Virus record (IMG/VR): IMGVR_UViG_3300027710_000176
Span: 1-20,118 of that record
From: a virus
DNA: 20,118 bases
Strand: one strand, 5' to 3'
The position numbers were made by a program, and so were the translations under genes. The notes under the pieces are model-generated. The model saw only the letters and a list, made by a program, of their open reading frames with translations, was not told the DNA's origin and made no database searches. This document shows, one piece after another, positions 6,125-14,067 of the stretch (its first letter is position 1; every line of letters starts with the position of its first letter).

Positions 6125-8536
6125 ATGACGATGATAAAATCAGTACAGGGAAATCCCGATACATTTGCCACTTTTGACGAAAAAAAGTCAGATGCTTACG
6201 GATTAAAAATCGGCCAACTTATAGGTTCCGAATGGTTTAATGGTGGTTTAATCTCCAGTGGTTGTGAATTTTTAAACAGAAGAGAATACGTCAGAAACAA
6301 ACGATTATTTGTTCGTGGCGAGCAAGATACCACTCAATATAAAACACATCAAAGTAGAGGGAGTAATGATCTTGATTTTTTTAATGTCGATTGGACTAAT
6401 ATCAATCTTGTTGAAAAATTTTGTAGAATTGTTTCAAATAATATTTCCGATGAAAATTACAGATTGGATATTAGAGCTACAGATAAACTTACTGTAAAAC
6501 TAAAAGAAGATAAAAAGGACCAGTATCGTAAAGATATTGCATCAATGCCGATGCTTAAAAATGCTAAACAGGCATTAGGTATAGATTTAATGCCGAAAGG
6601 TTTTATGCCGGAAGATGAAGAAGAAATGCGTTTGTTTTTAGAGATTAAAGACCGTCCTAAAGTAGAAATTTGCGAAGAGGTGTTAATCAACTACATCAAA
6701 AACACGAATGAATGGAAATTCATTGAAGGTCAAAACAACATCAATCTTGTAGATTTAGGATTAGCAGGAGTTCAAGTTTATACTGATAAAAACGACGGAA
6801 TAAAACTTAGATACATCGATCCTGAGCATTATGTTCACAGCTATGTAAATAGAAATGATTTTGCCGACAAATATTACGAAGGATTTGTAGACTCAATTAC
6901 AATTTCTGATTTAAGAAGGGAATCTGACTTCACTATTGAACAACTTCGTGAAATTGCTAAAACATATTCACTTTCAAATAATTCACCAACAATTGATTAT
7001 GAGAAATGTGCGATTGACTCTATTATAGACCACAAAGTAGACGTTCTTAGATTCGCTTGGAAAACCACTAAAACTTTAGTTTACAAAACAAAACTCAGAA
7101 ACGGAAAAGTTGTAAAAGCCACTAGAAAAAATGAATTATTCCAAGCGCCAAATAGAAGCGATGTAGGCCGTCTTGAAAAAACACTTGACACTTGGTTCGA
7201 AGGCAATCACGTTATTGGAACCAATGCTATTTACGGATATAGAGAATGTGAAAACTTAACTCGTGACGTAATGAATAAAGCAATGTCTCCATTCATATTC
7301 AGAGCTACAAATATCTACGAAAACAGACCTCAATCATTCCTTACAAAAATAGAGCCAATTGCAAATCAAATGCAAAACGCAGCATTAAAACTTCAGAACT
7401 TCATTGCGGAACTTCGTGGTGATATTGTAGAAATTGATGTTGATATGCTTGCTGAATTAGATAATGGTAAAGGAGGTTCAAAAAAACAAGTTTGGCAAAC
7501 GGCCATGTCTTTATTGAATGTAAAAAACATTGTCTTCCGAAAAAGAGTTGATATGGGAGAGCTTGGAATAAAAGAGAGCCGAGCTGTAACCGTAAGCCCT
7601 TCTGGAAGTGGAGGCCATATAGCTCAATTATTAAACGCTTGGGCCTTCTATTACAATTTAATTAGAGATATTACCGGAGTTAATCCGGCTGCCGACGGTT
7701 CGCTTCCTGCGGATGCTTTGTTAGGAGTAAACCAAATGAATCAATTAGCGTTCAATACTGCTACAAAACATATTGTTGAATCTGCAGTAGAATTGAATAG
7801 AAAAATATGTGAAGTTATTTCTACTAGAATACATGCCGTATTCAATGATCCAAAAGCTAAACATATCAAAGAAATTTATACAAGCGTAGTTGGTAAGCAT
7901 TTTATTGATGCTTTAGAAGTTTTAAAAGACAGACACCTTCACGAATTTGGATTTACTTTCGAAATGCTCCCTACAAATCAGGAGCTTCAGGAATTCAATG
8001 AAACATTGAATTTAGCAATGCAAGAAGGTACTATTAATCCAGAAGTTGTTATTGAAGCAAAAAGAATTGCTAAGGTCAATGTAAAACTAGCTATGGAATA
8101 CTTAATGTACCATAGACGAAAAATGATTAAACAACGCCAGGAAGAGCAAATGATGCTATCAAAAGATAAAAGCCAAAATGATTCAATGGCTGCACAAGCT
8201 AAAGTCAAAGCAGAAGTTGATGGATATGCTGCTAAAAAACAAGCTGATTTAGAGTACGCCAGAGGTTTAGCTGAAATTGATATTATGAAAGCTAAGAAGC
8301 TAAAAGAAATAAACGCTCCATTCGAAGATGCTGATTTCAAAAAGAAAGCTCATTTAGAAGAAATAAAAACAAATGGAAAGTTTGCTCTGGAAGATTACAA
8401 AGAAGGCAGAAAAGACGATAGACAAAATCTAAAAGACACAAACGAATCAAAGAAAATCAAGCAACGTCAAGAAAACGGCGATCCAATTGATTTCGAGGAA
8501 GATTACGATTTTGACGACATACTTAACGAGCAATAA
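6125..8536 (+). CDS. Portal protein
   Basis: An 803-residue protein directly after terL and before the scaffold and capsid genes, the standard place of the portal, the twelve-subunit ring through which DNA enters and leaves. Its length matches the large portals of P22-like and crAss-like podoviruses. Residues about 40-660 form the mixed alpha/beta core. DITGVNPAADGSLPADALLG (about 512-531), followed by a long helix, resembles the portal stem/wing region of related Bacteroidota phages. Residues about 655-790 are highly charged and helical (the crown or barrel), with coiled-coil composition. The last 18 residues are acidic (DFEEDYDFDDILNEQ). ATG 6125 is used here; Met3 (6131) is an alternative. 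A terminator follows immediately. Confidence 0.85.
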   Translation: MTMIKSVQGNPDTFATFDEKKSDAYGLKIGQLIGSEWFNGGLISSGCEFLNRREYVRNKRLFVRGEQDTTQYKTHQSRGSNDLDFFNVDWTNINLVEKFCRIVSNNISDENYRLDIRATDKLTVKLKEDKKDQYRKDIASMPMLKNAKQALGIDLMPKGFMPEDEEEMRLFLEIKDRPKVEICEEVLINYIKNTNEWKFIEGQNNINLVDLGLAGVQVYTDKNDGIKLRYIDPEHYVHSYVNRNDFADKYYEGFVDSITISDLRRESDFTIEQLREIAKTYSLSNNSPTIDYEKCAIDSIIDHKVDVLRFAWKTTKTLVYKTKLRNGKVVKATRKNELFQAPNRSDVGRLEKTLDTWFEGNHVIGTNAIYGYRECENLTRDVMNKAMSPFIFRATNIYENRPQSFLTKIEPIANQMQNAALKLQNFIAELRGDIVEIDVDMLAELDNGKGGSKKQVWQTAMSLLNVKNIVFRKRVDMGELGIKESRAVTVSPSGSGGHIAQLLNAWAFYYNLIRDITGVNPAADGSLPADALLGVNQMNQLAFNTATKHIVESAVELNRKICEVISTRIHAVFNDPKAKHIKEIYTSVVGKHFIDALEVLKDRHLHEFGFTFEMLPTNQELQEFNETLNLAMQEGTINPEVVIEAKRIAKVNVKLAMEYLMYHRRKMIKQRQEEQMMLSKDKSQNDSMAAQAKVKAEVDGYAAKKQADLEYARGLAEIDIMKAKKLKEINAPFEDADFKKKAHLEEIKTNGKFALEDYKEGRKDDRQNLKDTNESKKIKQRQENGDPIDFEEDYDFDDILNEQ

Positions 8537-8541
8537 ACTAG

Positions 8542-8569
8542 AAAGCCTGATTAATTTCAGGCTTTTTTT
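8542..8569 (+). terminator. Rho-independent terminator after the portal gene
   Basis: Stem AAAGCCTGA (8542-8550) pairs with TCAGGCTTT (8557-8565) around the loop TTAATT; T residues continue to 8569. It separates the portal unit from the scaffold-capsid unit, which has its own promoter. Confidence 0.9.
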
Positions 8570-8586
8570 ATAACATAAAGTTAGAA

Positions 8587-8616
8587 ATACATCAAAAAGA
8601 TATAAAAATTACATCA
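8587..8616. promoter_or_regulatory. Bipartite element before the scaffold-capsid operon
   Basis: In the orientation opposite to the portal copy: ATACATCA (8587-8594, one mismatch), AAAA, GATATA (8599-8604), AAAA, TTACATCA (8609-8616). On the - strand it reads TGATGTAA-N4-TATATC-N4-TGATGTAT, with the two half sites 22 bases apart. It is the most regular copy of the element in the window and ends four bases before the -33 box. Confidence 0.55.
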
Positions 8617-8620
8617 AAAA

Positions 8621-8653
8621 TTTGTTTATGATAGAATTTTTCAATTACATTTG
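8621..8653 (+). promoter_or_regulatory. Promoter of the scaffold-capsid operon
   Basis: TTTG (8621-8624) and TACATTTG (8646-8653) match the Bacteroidota -33 TTTG and -7 TAnnTTTG boxes with 21 bases between them. The start codon of the scaffold gene follows 28 bases later. It is the only promoter here with both boxes, which suits the strong expression that a capsid operon needs. Confidence 0.7.
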
Positions 8654-8680
8654 TATCTATAATCGATAAATTCTATTATT

Positions 8681-9868
8681 ATGGCTTTCGGGGAAGAATT
8701 TTTAGCAGACCAAACAGTACCACAAACCACTGATACTACACAAACTACTACTGAGACACAATCAGCTAGTACCGAACAATCAACTGAAGCGACCACCTCG
8801 ACTGAGACTGCTGCAACTGAAACGACAACTACAGAAGCTCAGGCTTCAACCGATACAACACAACAAACTCAAACTACTGAAACTGCTAACGCAGCCGAAG
8901 TTCCTGCTGGATTAAGTCCAGCTCAAATCTTAGAATACTTCGCTGCAAACGGTAGAACCGTTGAAGCTGTTGAAGATTTATTCAAAGAAAAAGAAGTTGT
9001 AAAAGAAGTGAATCCGTATGAAGGAGTACTGGATGATGAAGATAAACAGTATTTAGATTTCAAAAAAGAAACAGGCCGTGGCCGTAAAGAATTTGAATTC
9101 TTAAACCAAGATGTTGATAAAATGAATCCTATTGATTTAGCGAAAGCTCAAATTTTAAAGGAAACTGGATTAACACTATCTACCGAAAAAGCAATTGAAT
9201 ACCTAGAAGATAAATTTGATATTGATTTACAAACTGAGGAATTAAGTACTAAGGCACAAATCGAATTAAACAAATTTATCAAACCGGTAAAAGACGAATA
9301 CAGCTCATTAAAAGAGCAATACAAAAAACCAATTGAAAAGCCTCAGTCACAGCCACAAGAAGAAATGGTAACCCTTACCGATGGCTCTCTTATGAAAAAA
9401 GCTGAGTATGACCAATTAGTAATTAATCATCAAAAACATATTGAAGCTTCTAAGGCCTCGGTGAACAGCGTTACCGAAGCTAGTTTCAAGATGATGATTG
9501 ATGATAATGGAACGGAGAAGGAAGTATCGTATGGTTACGAATATTCACCAGAAGACAAGCAGAAAATGTTGTCAATCGTAAGTGATGTTGACGCAACCAT
9601 GGAAAGCCGATACCGTTCTGAGCAGGGATTTAACCACAAACAATTCGCAGAGGATTTATTTTGGAGCGATCCAGCAAACAGGGGAAAGGCAATACCTTCA
9701 ATGTTAGCTAAGGCGAGAGCTGAGGCTATAGCTGAGGTAATGCAAATACAGAACAACACGAACTTTGAAAGAAATTCTTTGCCCGGTCAAAAGGCAGGAG
9801 AAGGACAAAGAATAGTTTCTATTGGTCAAACTAACAACGGATTTGGGTTTGGAGAACAATTTAAGTAA
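8681..9868 (+). CDS. Head scaffolding-like protein
   Basis: A 395-residue acidic protein between portal and major capsid genes, where a scaffolding protein is expected; such proteins shape the prohead and leave before packaging. Residues 11-70 are almost entirely Thr, Glu, Gln, Ser and Ala, a disordered low-complexity tract. Residues 74-185 are helical and charged, including AQILEYFAANGR and YLDFKKETGRGRKEFEFLNQ, typical of scaffold-like proteins in Bacteroidota phages. Residues 200-260 are coiled-coil-like, and the C-terminus is glycine-rich. The protein begins with FGEEF (3-7) and ends with FGFGEQFK, an odd echo of the same word. No protease motif is seen. The gene shares a transcript with the capsid gene, 21 bases downstream. 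The role is inferred from position and composition. Confidence 0.6.
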   Translation: MAFGEEFLADQTVPQTTDTTQTTTETQSASTEQSTEATTSTETAATETTTTEAQASTDTTQQTQTTETANAAEVPAGLSPAQILEYFAANGRTVEAVEDLFKEKEVVKEVNPYEGVLDDEDKQYLDFKKETGRGRKEFEFLNQDVDKMNPIDLAKAQILKETGLTLSTEKAIEYLEDKFDIDLQTEELSTKAQIELNKFIKPVKDEYSSLKEQYKKPIEKPQSQPQEEMVTLTDGSLMKKAEYDQLVINHQKHIEASKASVNSVTEASFKMMIDDNGTEKEVSYGYEYSPEDKQKMLSIVSDVDATMESRYRSEQGFNHKQFAEDLFWSDPANRGKAIPSMLAKARAEAIAEVMQIQNNTNFERNSLPGQKAGEGQRIVSIGQTNNGFGFGEQFK

Positions 9869-9889
9869 AAACTTTAAAACCTAGAACAA

Positions 9890-11251
9890 ATGGCTTTTGA
9901 TTTAAGAACCAACAACCTCTCCGGTATTGCGATTATTGACCAACCCGGAGGTGTAGCGGCGACACAAGAGAATTTTATCTCTACTTACGATTACGCTACA
10001 CAATATCAACCAGAATTAGTACCTCAATTGCATTACGCAAACGGATTGGGGAGAATTACTGAATTCTTAAAATTCGCTTCAAAAGAAGACTCGTATGCTT
10101 CTGACCAAGTAGAACACATGGAATTACGCAGATTACACAACATTTTGAAAAATGTAGCTGTAGTAGGCGCGACATTTACTTCTCCAACAGCTCACAATTT
10201 GAGAGCAGGGGATGTTATTAAAATTTCTGATGGAGTTATCGAAGCGCAAGCTGAAGTAGCATCTATTACTTCTGCAACTGTTTTCGTTGTAACTAACGAT
10301 TTAGGTGCTGGAGCTTTTGGTTTCGCAGGAAACGTAGATGTTATGGCCGATTTCTCTAGTAGATTCCAAAAAGGATCTGATCCTTTCGCTACTGGTAAAA
10401 ACTGGAACCCAACACCTAAGTACAATTACACTCACATCATCAAGGAAACTTATGATATTTCTGAGAGTAATATGGCACACAAAAATTGGGTAATGACTCC
10501 TTTTGGCCCGCGTTGGTTTAACGCTGAAATGGAGCGTACAGGAACTTTATTCGATAATAAAGCTGAATTAACTACAATTCTACACAATAGAGTTGCTGCT
10601 GGGTCTGCTTCTGCAGTTGCAGGAAAAGCACTTGGTATGAAAGGAGTTGTACAGCAAATCGAAGAAGATGGAAACGTAATCAATGATTACATTACTACTG
10701 TAGACAACCTTTCTGCAATTGCGTTCCGCGCAAAACAACAAGGAAACTGTCGTGAATTTACTGTATGGGCTGACCACAAACAAATGGCTTACTTCCGCGT
10801 ATTATGTGCTGGGGTTAATGCTTCTTTTGTGAACGGCGCACACTACGGAATTTTTAGCAACTCAAAAGATATGGCATTGAAATTAGATTTCTCTTCTATC
10901 TTGGTTGATGGTGTTACTTTCCACTTCACGCCTTGGAGATTATTAGATGATCCTACAATGTTAGGTTCGACTAAATTCTTATTGACTGCGCCAGCTTTCA
11001 TCATCTTACCAACAGGTATGACAGATGTTTATGAAAACGGAAACGCTGCGTCTAAACCATACTTATCATTACGTTACAGACGTGACGGTAATGTAGATAG
11101 AAAACGTCAAGTTAAAATTTTCGGTTTAGGTGGTACTCCACAAAAAGCGGATAAAATGACTGCGAATTTCTTATCTGAAATGACCAATCAGTTAATTGGA
11201 GCTAACTGCTACTTCGTAGGACGTAGAGGCGCTGCATATTACACTGCATAA
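9890..11251 (+). CDS. Major capsid protein (HK97-fold type)
   Basis: A 453-residue protein downstream of portal and scaffold genes, followed by a strong terminator. Its sequence has the run GSDPFATGKNWNPTPKYNY (162-180) with HIIKETYDISESN (182-194), a region I associate with major capsid proteins of crAss-like and related Bacteroidota podoviruses. Residues about 88-152 form a beta-rich module with HNLRAGDVIKIS (102-113) and VASITSATVFVV (123-134), probably an insertion on the capsid surface. The C-terminal part, with LTAPAFIILPTG and RYRRDGNVDRKRQVKIFGLGG, fits the HK97 axial/peripheral beta elements. Each capsid needs hundreds of copies, which matches the two-box promoter upstream of the operon. 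No N-terminal delta-domain cleavage site is evident. Confidence 0.8.
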   Translation: MAFDLRTNNLSGIAIIDQPGGVAATQENFISTYDYATQYQPELVPQLHYANGLGRITEFLKFASKEDSYASDQVEHMELRRLHNILKNVAVVGATFTSPTAHNLRAGDVIKISDGVIEAQAEVASITSATVFVVTNDLGAGAFGFAGNVDVMADFSSRFQKGSDPFATGKNWNPTPKYNYTHIIKETYDISESNMAHKNWVMTPFGPRWFNAEMERTGTLFDNKAELTTILHNRVAAGSASAVAGKALGMKGVVQQIEEDGNVINDYITTVDNLSAIAFRAKQQGNCREFTVWADHKQMAYFRVLCAGVNASFVNGAHYGIFSNSKDMALKLDFSSILVDGVTFHFTPWRLLDDPTMLGSTKFLLTAPAFIILPTGMTDVYENGNAASKPYLSLRYRRDGNVDRKRQVKIFGLGGTPQKADKMTANFLSEMTNQLIGANCYFVGRRGAAYYTA

Positions 11252-11260
11252 TAATTAACA

Positions 11261-11293
11261 AAAGGGAGAGCGAAAAATCTCTCCCTTTTTTTT
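11261..11293 (+). terminator. Rho-independent terminator after the capsid gene
   Basis: Ten-base-pair stem AAAGGGAGAG (11261-11270) with CTCTCCCTTT (11279-11288), loop of eight bases, T run to 11293. The next gene starts only 24 bases further with no visible promoter. The terminator is therefore probably leaky and lowers expression of that gene relative to the capsid protein. Confidence 0.9.
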
Positions 11294-11316
11294 ATTCACT
11301 TAAAAAAAATAACAAA

Positions 11317-12336
11317 ATGGCAAAAGGGAATATCTATCGCCTCAAAAACGGAAAAACTCCTAATTCATGGAGTTTAAAACAAAATGAAGTTGGTATTAAT
11401 GTAGAAGGCCAAGGCTTTAAATTCATTAATTACTTTCCTGGTTCAAACTCTATTTTTGTTGACGACAACGAAAAAAGAAAAACCGAAGATGTTGTATTTG
11501 AATTTAATGACGATAACGCTACAGAACTTGTTGTTCCTGTAGAAAATGTATTGTTAAACAAGTACCTTCAAGCCCACCCCCACTTCAATGTGCATTTCGA
11601 ATTATTCAGTGAAGAAATTTCTGCTGAAAGAATTTTGGCTGATTTCGAGAAAAAAGAAGAAGCTTTAATGGCTATTAAAGAAACTGACGACCTTAAAATC
11701 CAAGCAACAGCTATGGCAATTAATGGAATGGAATCTTTTGGCTGGGAAGCTTTAAAATGTAAAGCTTGGTTAAAAGAAAAAGCATTAACTGATCCTGACG
11801 CTATTCTTTCTAAAATCAACGCTCCAGGTTACGAAAGTCGTTATGTAGCAGCTTTAGCTTTCTACAGCGGAATCGTTAAAGAAGATTTTCATAAAACAAA
11901 AGTTACATGGAATGATGCTATTGAAGGAGTTATTTTGCATTTAGCAAAAGGAGAAAACGGAATCATCAAGTTAGGAGAAATGCTTTCTGTTAACGATAAC
12001 GAATCAAGACTTGTTTTACAAGAAATTGGAAAAAGAGTTGATTCAAGCGTAGCTACAAAAGCAAAACCTGAAGTAAAAACAGATAATTCAGCTCTTGCAG
12101 CGAAAGACGCAGAAATCGAAGCATTAAAAGCACAAATAGCAGCACAAGCTAATCCTGCTCCAGTTGAAGACACTGCAAAATTAGTCACTGAAGAAAAAAC
12201 AGATACGGTAGGTGGCCCAGCCGTGGAGCCTACCATTGAAGAACTACATGCCGCATACGTTGAAAAGTTCAAAAAAGAAGTGCCTCCAAATATGAAAAAC
12301 AATTTGGAATGGCTAAAAGAAAAGACTAAAAACTAA
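11317..12336 (+). CDS. Capsid-adjacent structural protein, unknown role
   Basis: A 339-residue protein encoded between the capsid gene and the neck genes. The N-terminal 90 residues are beta-rich (GQGFKFINYFPGSNSIFVDD, 32-51). Residues 100-240 are mostly helical and charged. About 250-300 is an Ala/Pro/Glu/Lys-rich linker (EIEALKAQIAAQANPAPVED). The last 35 residues (TIEELHAAYVEKFKKEVPPN and the following LEWLKEK) form a small helical domain of a kind often found at the ends of phage structural proteins. Candidates are a head decoration, head fibre or head-completion protein. A terminator lies upstream and another downstream, so it forms its own weakly expressed step. I cannot assign a function from sequence alone. 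Confidence 0.75.
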   Translation: MAKGNIYRLKNGKTPNSWSLKQNEVGINVEGQGFKFINYFPGSNSIFVDDNEKRKTEDVVFEFNDDNATELVVPVENVLLNKYLQAHPHFNVHFELFSEEISAERILADFEKKEEALMAIKETDDLKIQATAMAINGMESFGWEALKCKAWLKEKALTDPDAILSKINAPGYESRYVAALAFYSGIVKEDFHKTKVTWNDAIEGVILHLAKGENGIIKLGEMLSVNDNESRLVLQEIGKRVDSSVATKAKPEVKTDNSALAAKDAEIEALKAQIAAQANPAPVEDTAKLVTEEKTDTVGGPAVEPTIEELHAAYVEKFKKEVPPNMKNNLEWLKEKTKN

Positions 12337-12381
12337 AAATACCATTTTCGTTTTGGTGCGAACTTTTCCCGAAGCTCGAAG

Positions 12382-12408
12382 AAAAACCCTCTTAATTGAG
12401 GGTTTTTT
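12382..12408 (+). terminator. Rho-independent terminator before the neck-tail operon
   Basis: Stem AAAAACCCTC (12382-12391) pairs with GAGGGTTTTT (12398-12407) around the loop TTAATT, the same loop as in the terminator after the portal gene. A T run follows to 12408. Confidence 0.9.
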
Positions 12409-12425
12409 GTTTATAGTATAATAGT

Positions 12426-12466
12426 TATATCTATTTGATGTAAAAAAATACTCAAAAATTACATCG
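12426..12466. promoter_or_regulatory. Bipartite element before the neck-tail operon
   Basis: TATATC (12426-12431), four bases, TGATGTAA (12436-12443), then TTACATCG (12459-12466, one mismatch) in the opposite orientation. The last two form an inverted repeat with centres 23 bases apart. It ends 15 bases before the -7 box. Confidence 0.5.
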
Positions 12467-12474
12467 ATTGTGTT

Positions 12475-12490
12475 TTATTTATATCTTTGT
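12475..12490 (+). promoter_or_regulatory. Promoter of the neck-tail operon
   Basis: TATCTTTG (12482-12489) matches TAnnTTTG; the first start codon is 23 bases further on. The 16-base word TTATTTATATCTTTGT (12475-12490) recurs exactly at 19934-19949, before the ejection-like gene. No TTTG is seen at -33. Confidence 0.65.
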
Positions 12491-12511
12491 TACTATCAAA
12501 TAATTATAGTC

Positions 12512-13216
12512 ATGGTAAGTATTGATTTAGTTTATAAAACCTGCTTAGTATTAGCCAATTCGGACATTCGCGGTAACGTAACTCCTGCGGATTTAAGATT
12601 GATTATAAACAACGTGGTAAATGAAATTTACGAAGAGTATTTGTTCGTAGTAAATCAAATGACTAATCGTGAGAATAGAGGTTTGATGAATGGTGGTTTA
12701 GAGAACATGCCGGATAAGATTCGCGAAAAAATTCAATATTTCCTTCAAGACGCACCAGCAACATTTGTTACTACATTATTCCAATTGCCTTCGGATTTAA
12801 GATATTTTGATAGTGTTTATTTTAACGACACAACTGAAATCAAACCGACAAAAAACGCTAGAGAATTTAAGTTAGTTGGAAATTTTGTTCACACAAAACC
12901 TACTGAGGAATATCCTATATACTTAAAGCAAGGAACCACTATTAAAGTATTACCTACAACTATTCAAGATAATGTGACTGTTTTTTATTTAAGAAATCCA
13001 CTTATCGCAAAATGGACTTACACGGTTGTGTCTGGAGCAGAATTATTCAATCCTTCTGCTTTAGATTTTCAAGACATTGACTTACACCCAAGCGAGGAGG
13101 TTAATGTTATTTTAAGAACGCTACACAAATTCGGTATTAATCTTAAAGAACAAGAAATTGTGGCTATTACTCAGAACATGAAAACACAAGATTTTAACCA
13201 AGATAACGCTAGTTAA
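12512..13216 (+). CDS. Neck/ring-like head-tail connector protein
   Basis: The start is taken as ATG 12512 (MVSIDLVYKTC), giving 234 residues. The frame extends upstream to GTG 12470, but that would place the promoter inside the gene. The N-terminal 55 residues are helical (ADLRLIINNVVNEIYEEYLFVVNQ). There follows LPSDLRYFDSVYF, a beta-rich middle, and a C-terminal helix with HPSEEVNVILRTLHKFGINL (the stretch starting near residue 190) that I associate with neck proteins of crAss-like and similar Bacteroidota phages. The gene is first in the operon, two bases before a second neck-like gene, and follows the head genes. It probably forms a ring between portal and tail. Identification is by general pattern and gene order. 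Confidence 0.6.
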   Translation: MVSIDLVYKTCLVLANSDIRGNVTPADLRLIINNVVNEIYEEYLFVVNQMTNRENRGLMNGGLENMPDKIREKIQYFLQDAPATFVTTLFQLPSDLRYFDSVYFNDTTEIKPTKNAREFKLVGNFVHTKPTEEYPIYLKQGTTIKVLPTTIQDNVTVFYLRNPLIAKWTYTVVSGAELFNPSALDFQDIDLHPSEEVNVILRTLHKFGINLKEQEIVAITQNMKTQDFNQDNAS

Positions 13217-13218
13217 TT

Positions 13219-14067
13219 ATGGCTATTGTAACTCCAGAAGCATATTATTCAGACGAAGATAACCATGGCAATTACCAATGGGTCACACTGAAAGACATTA
13301 TCGATGCGCTAGAAATGGAAGCATTGGACGATGATAGTTATTTAAAAAACACGGACCGGTTCCGCTTTTTATACCATGCTAAAATGGCTATCAAAGATGT
13401 AACGAAAAGCGCAGCAAATCAGGTCGCTTCAATTGAAATGACTGTACCTGGAAGCTTAGTACTACCTCTCATGCAAGATTACGTTGAATACTCGATGGTA
13501 TGTGTTGTTGAGGTTGATAATGTTACTGGAAGTAAAAGACTTCAACCTTTAGATATTAATGAAAACATTAATATTTCAATTGGTTATCTACAAGATAGCA
13601 ACGGTGATATTTTATTTGATGATGATGGCTATATTATAACTTCTGATGGAGACAATGCCTACGGAGTTCCTTATAAAAAATACCAATTCACTGAAGCTGG
13701 AGGACAGTCAAGACTTGATACTTCAAAATTAAGTGAATACGGTGAATTTATCATTGATAAAAACAGAGGTAAAATTTTATTTAGTTCTGAATTATCGGAT
13801 AAAGAAGTTGTCATTTTCTACGTTTCAGACGGTTTACAAGCAGGAATTACAGAAAGCCAAATAAAAGTTCACAAATATCTTGAACAAACGATTAAGGACT
13901 GGGTTTACTATGCTTGTGTCGCTCCAAGACGAAATGTTCCTGGAAACGAAAAGAAACGCGCATTAGATCGTCATAAAACAACATTACACCAAGCTAAGTT
14001 AGACTTATCTGACTTAAATATTTTACAAATAGCGAGAATGGTTCGCTCTAAATCAATGATACTGTAA
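13219..14067 (+). CDS. Second neck/ring-like connector protein
   Basis: A 282-residue protein. WVTLKDIIDALEMEA (21-35), AKMAIKDVTKSAANQ (54-68), a beta strand, then LPLMQDYVEYSMVCVV (82-97) gives the helix-helix-LPxDYVxY layout common in Bacteroidota phage connector proteins. The C-terminal helices (IKVHKYLEQTIKDWVYYACV, then RHKTTLHQAKLDLSDLNI) would pack in a ring. The middle carries a variable Asp-rich insertion (residues 124-148). It starts two bases after the preceding gene and its stop shares one base with the start of the tail gene, so the three are made together. Likely role: connecting portal and tail tube. The exact ring position is unknown. Confidence 0.55.
   Translation: MAIVTPEAYYSDEDNHGNYQWVTLKDIIDALEMEALDDDSYLKNTDRFRFLYHAKMAIKDVTKSAANQVASIEMTVPGSLVLPLMQDYVEYSMVCVVEVDNVTGSKRLQPLDINENINISIGYLQDSNGDILFDDDGYIITSDGDNAYGVPYKKYQFTEAGGQSRLDTSKLSEYGEFIIDKNRGKILFSSELSDKEVVIFYVSDGLQAGITESQIKVHKYLEQTIKDWVYYACVAPRRNVPGNEKKRALDRHKTTLHQAKLDLSDLNILQIARMVRSKSMIL

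Noticed and set aside
11889-12302. Minus-strand open frame of 137 residues opposite the capsid-adjacent gene, and other minus-strand frames
   Set aside because: They mirror coding strands of convincing genes, are Ser/Phe/Leu-rich as expected for shadows, and have no promoter or plausible domain.
12470-12511. GTG start at 12470 for the first neck-like gene
   Set aside because: The added residues would be encoded by the TAnnTTTG promoter region and have an odd composition; ATG 12512 lies 23 bases after the -7 box.
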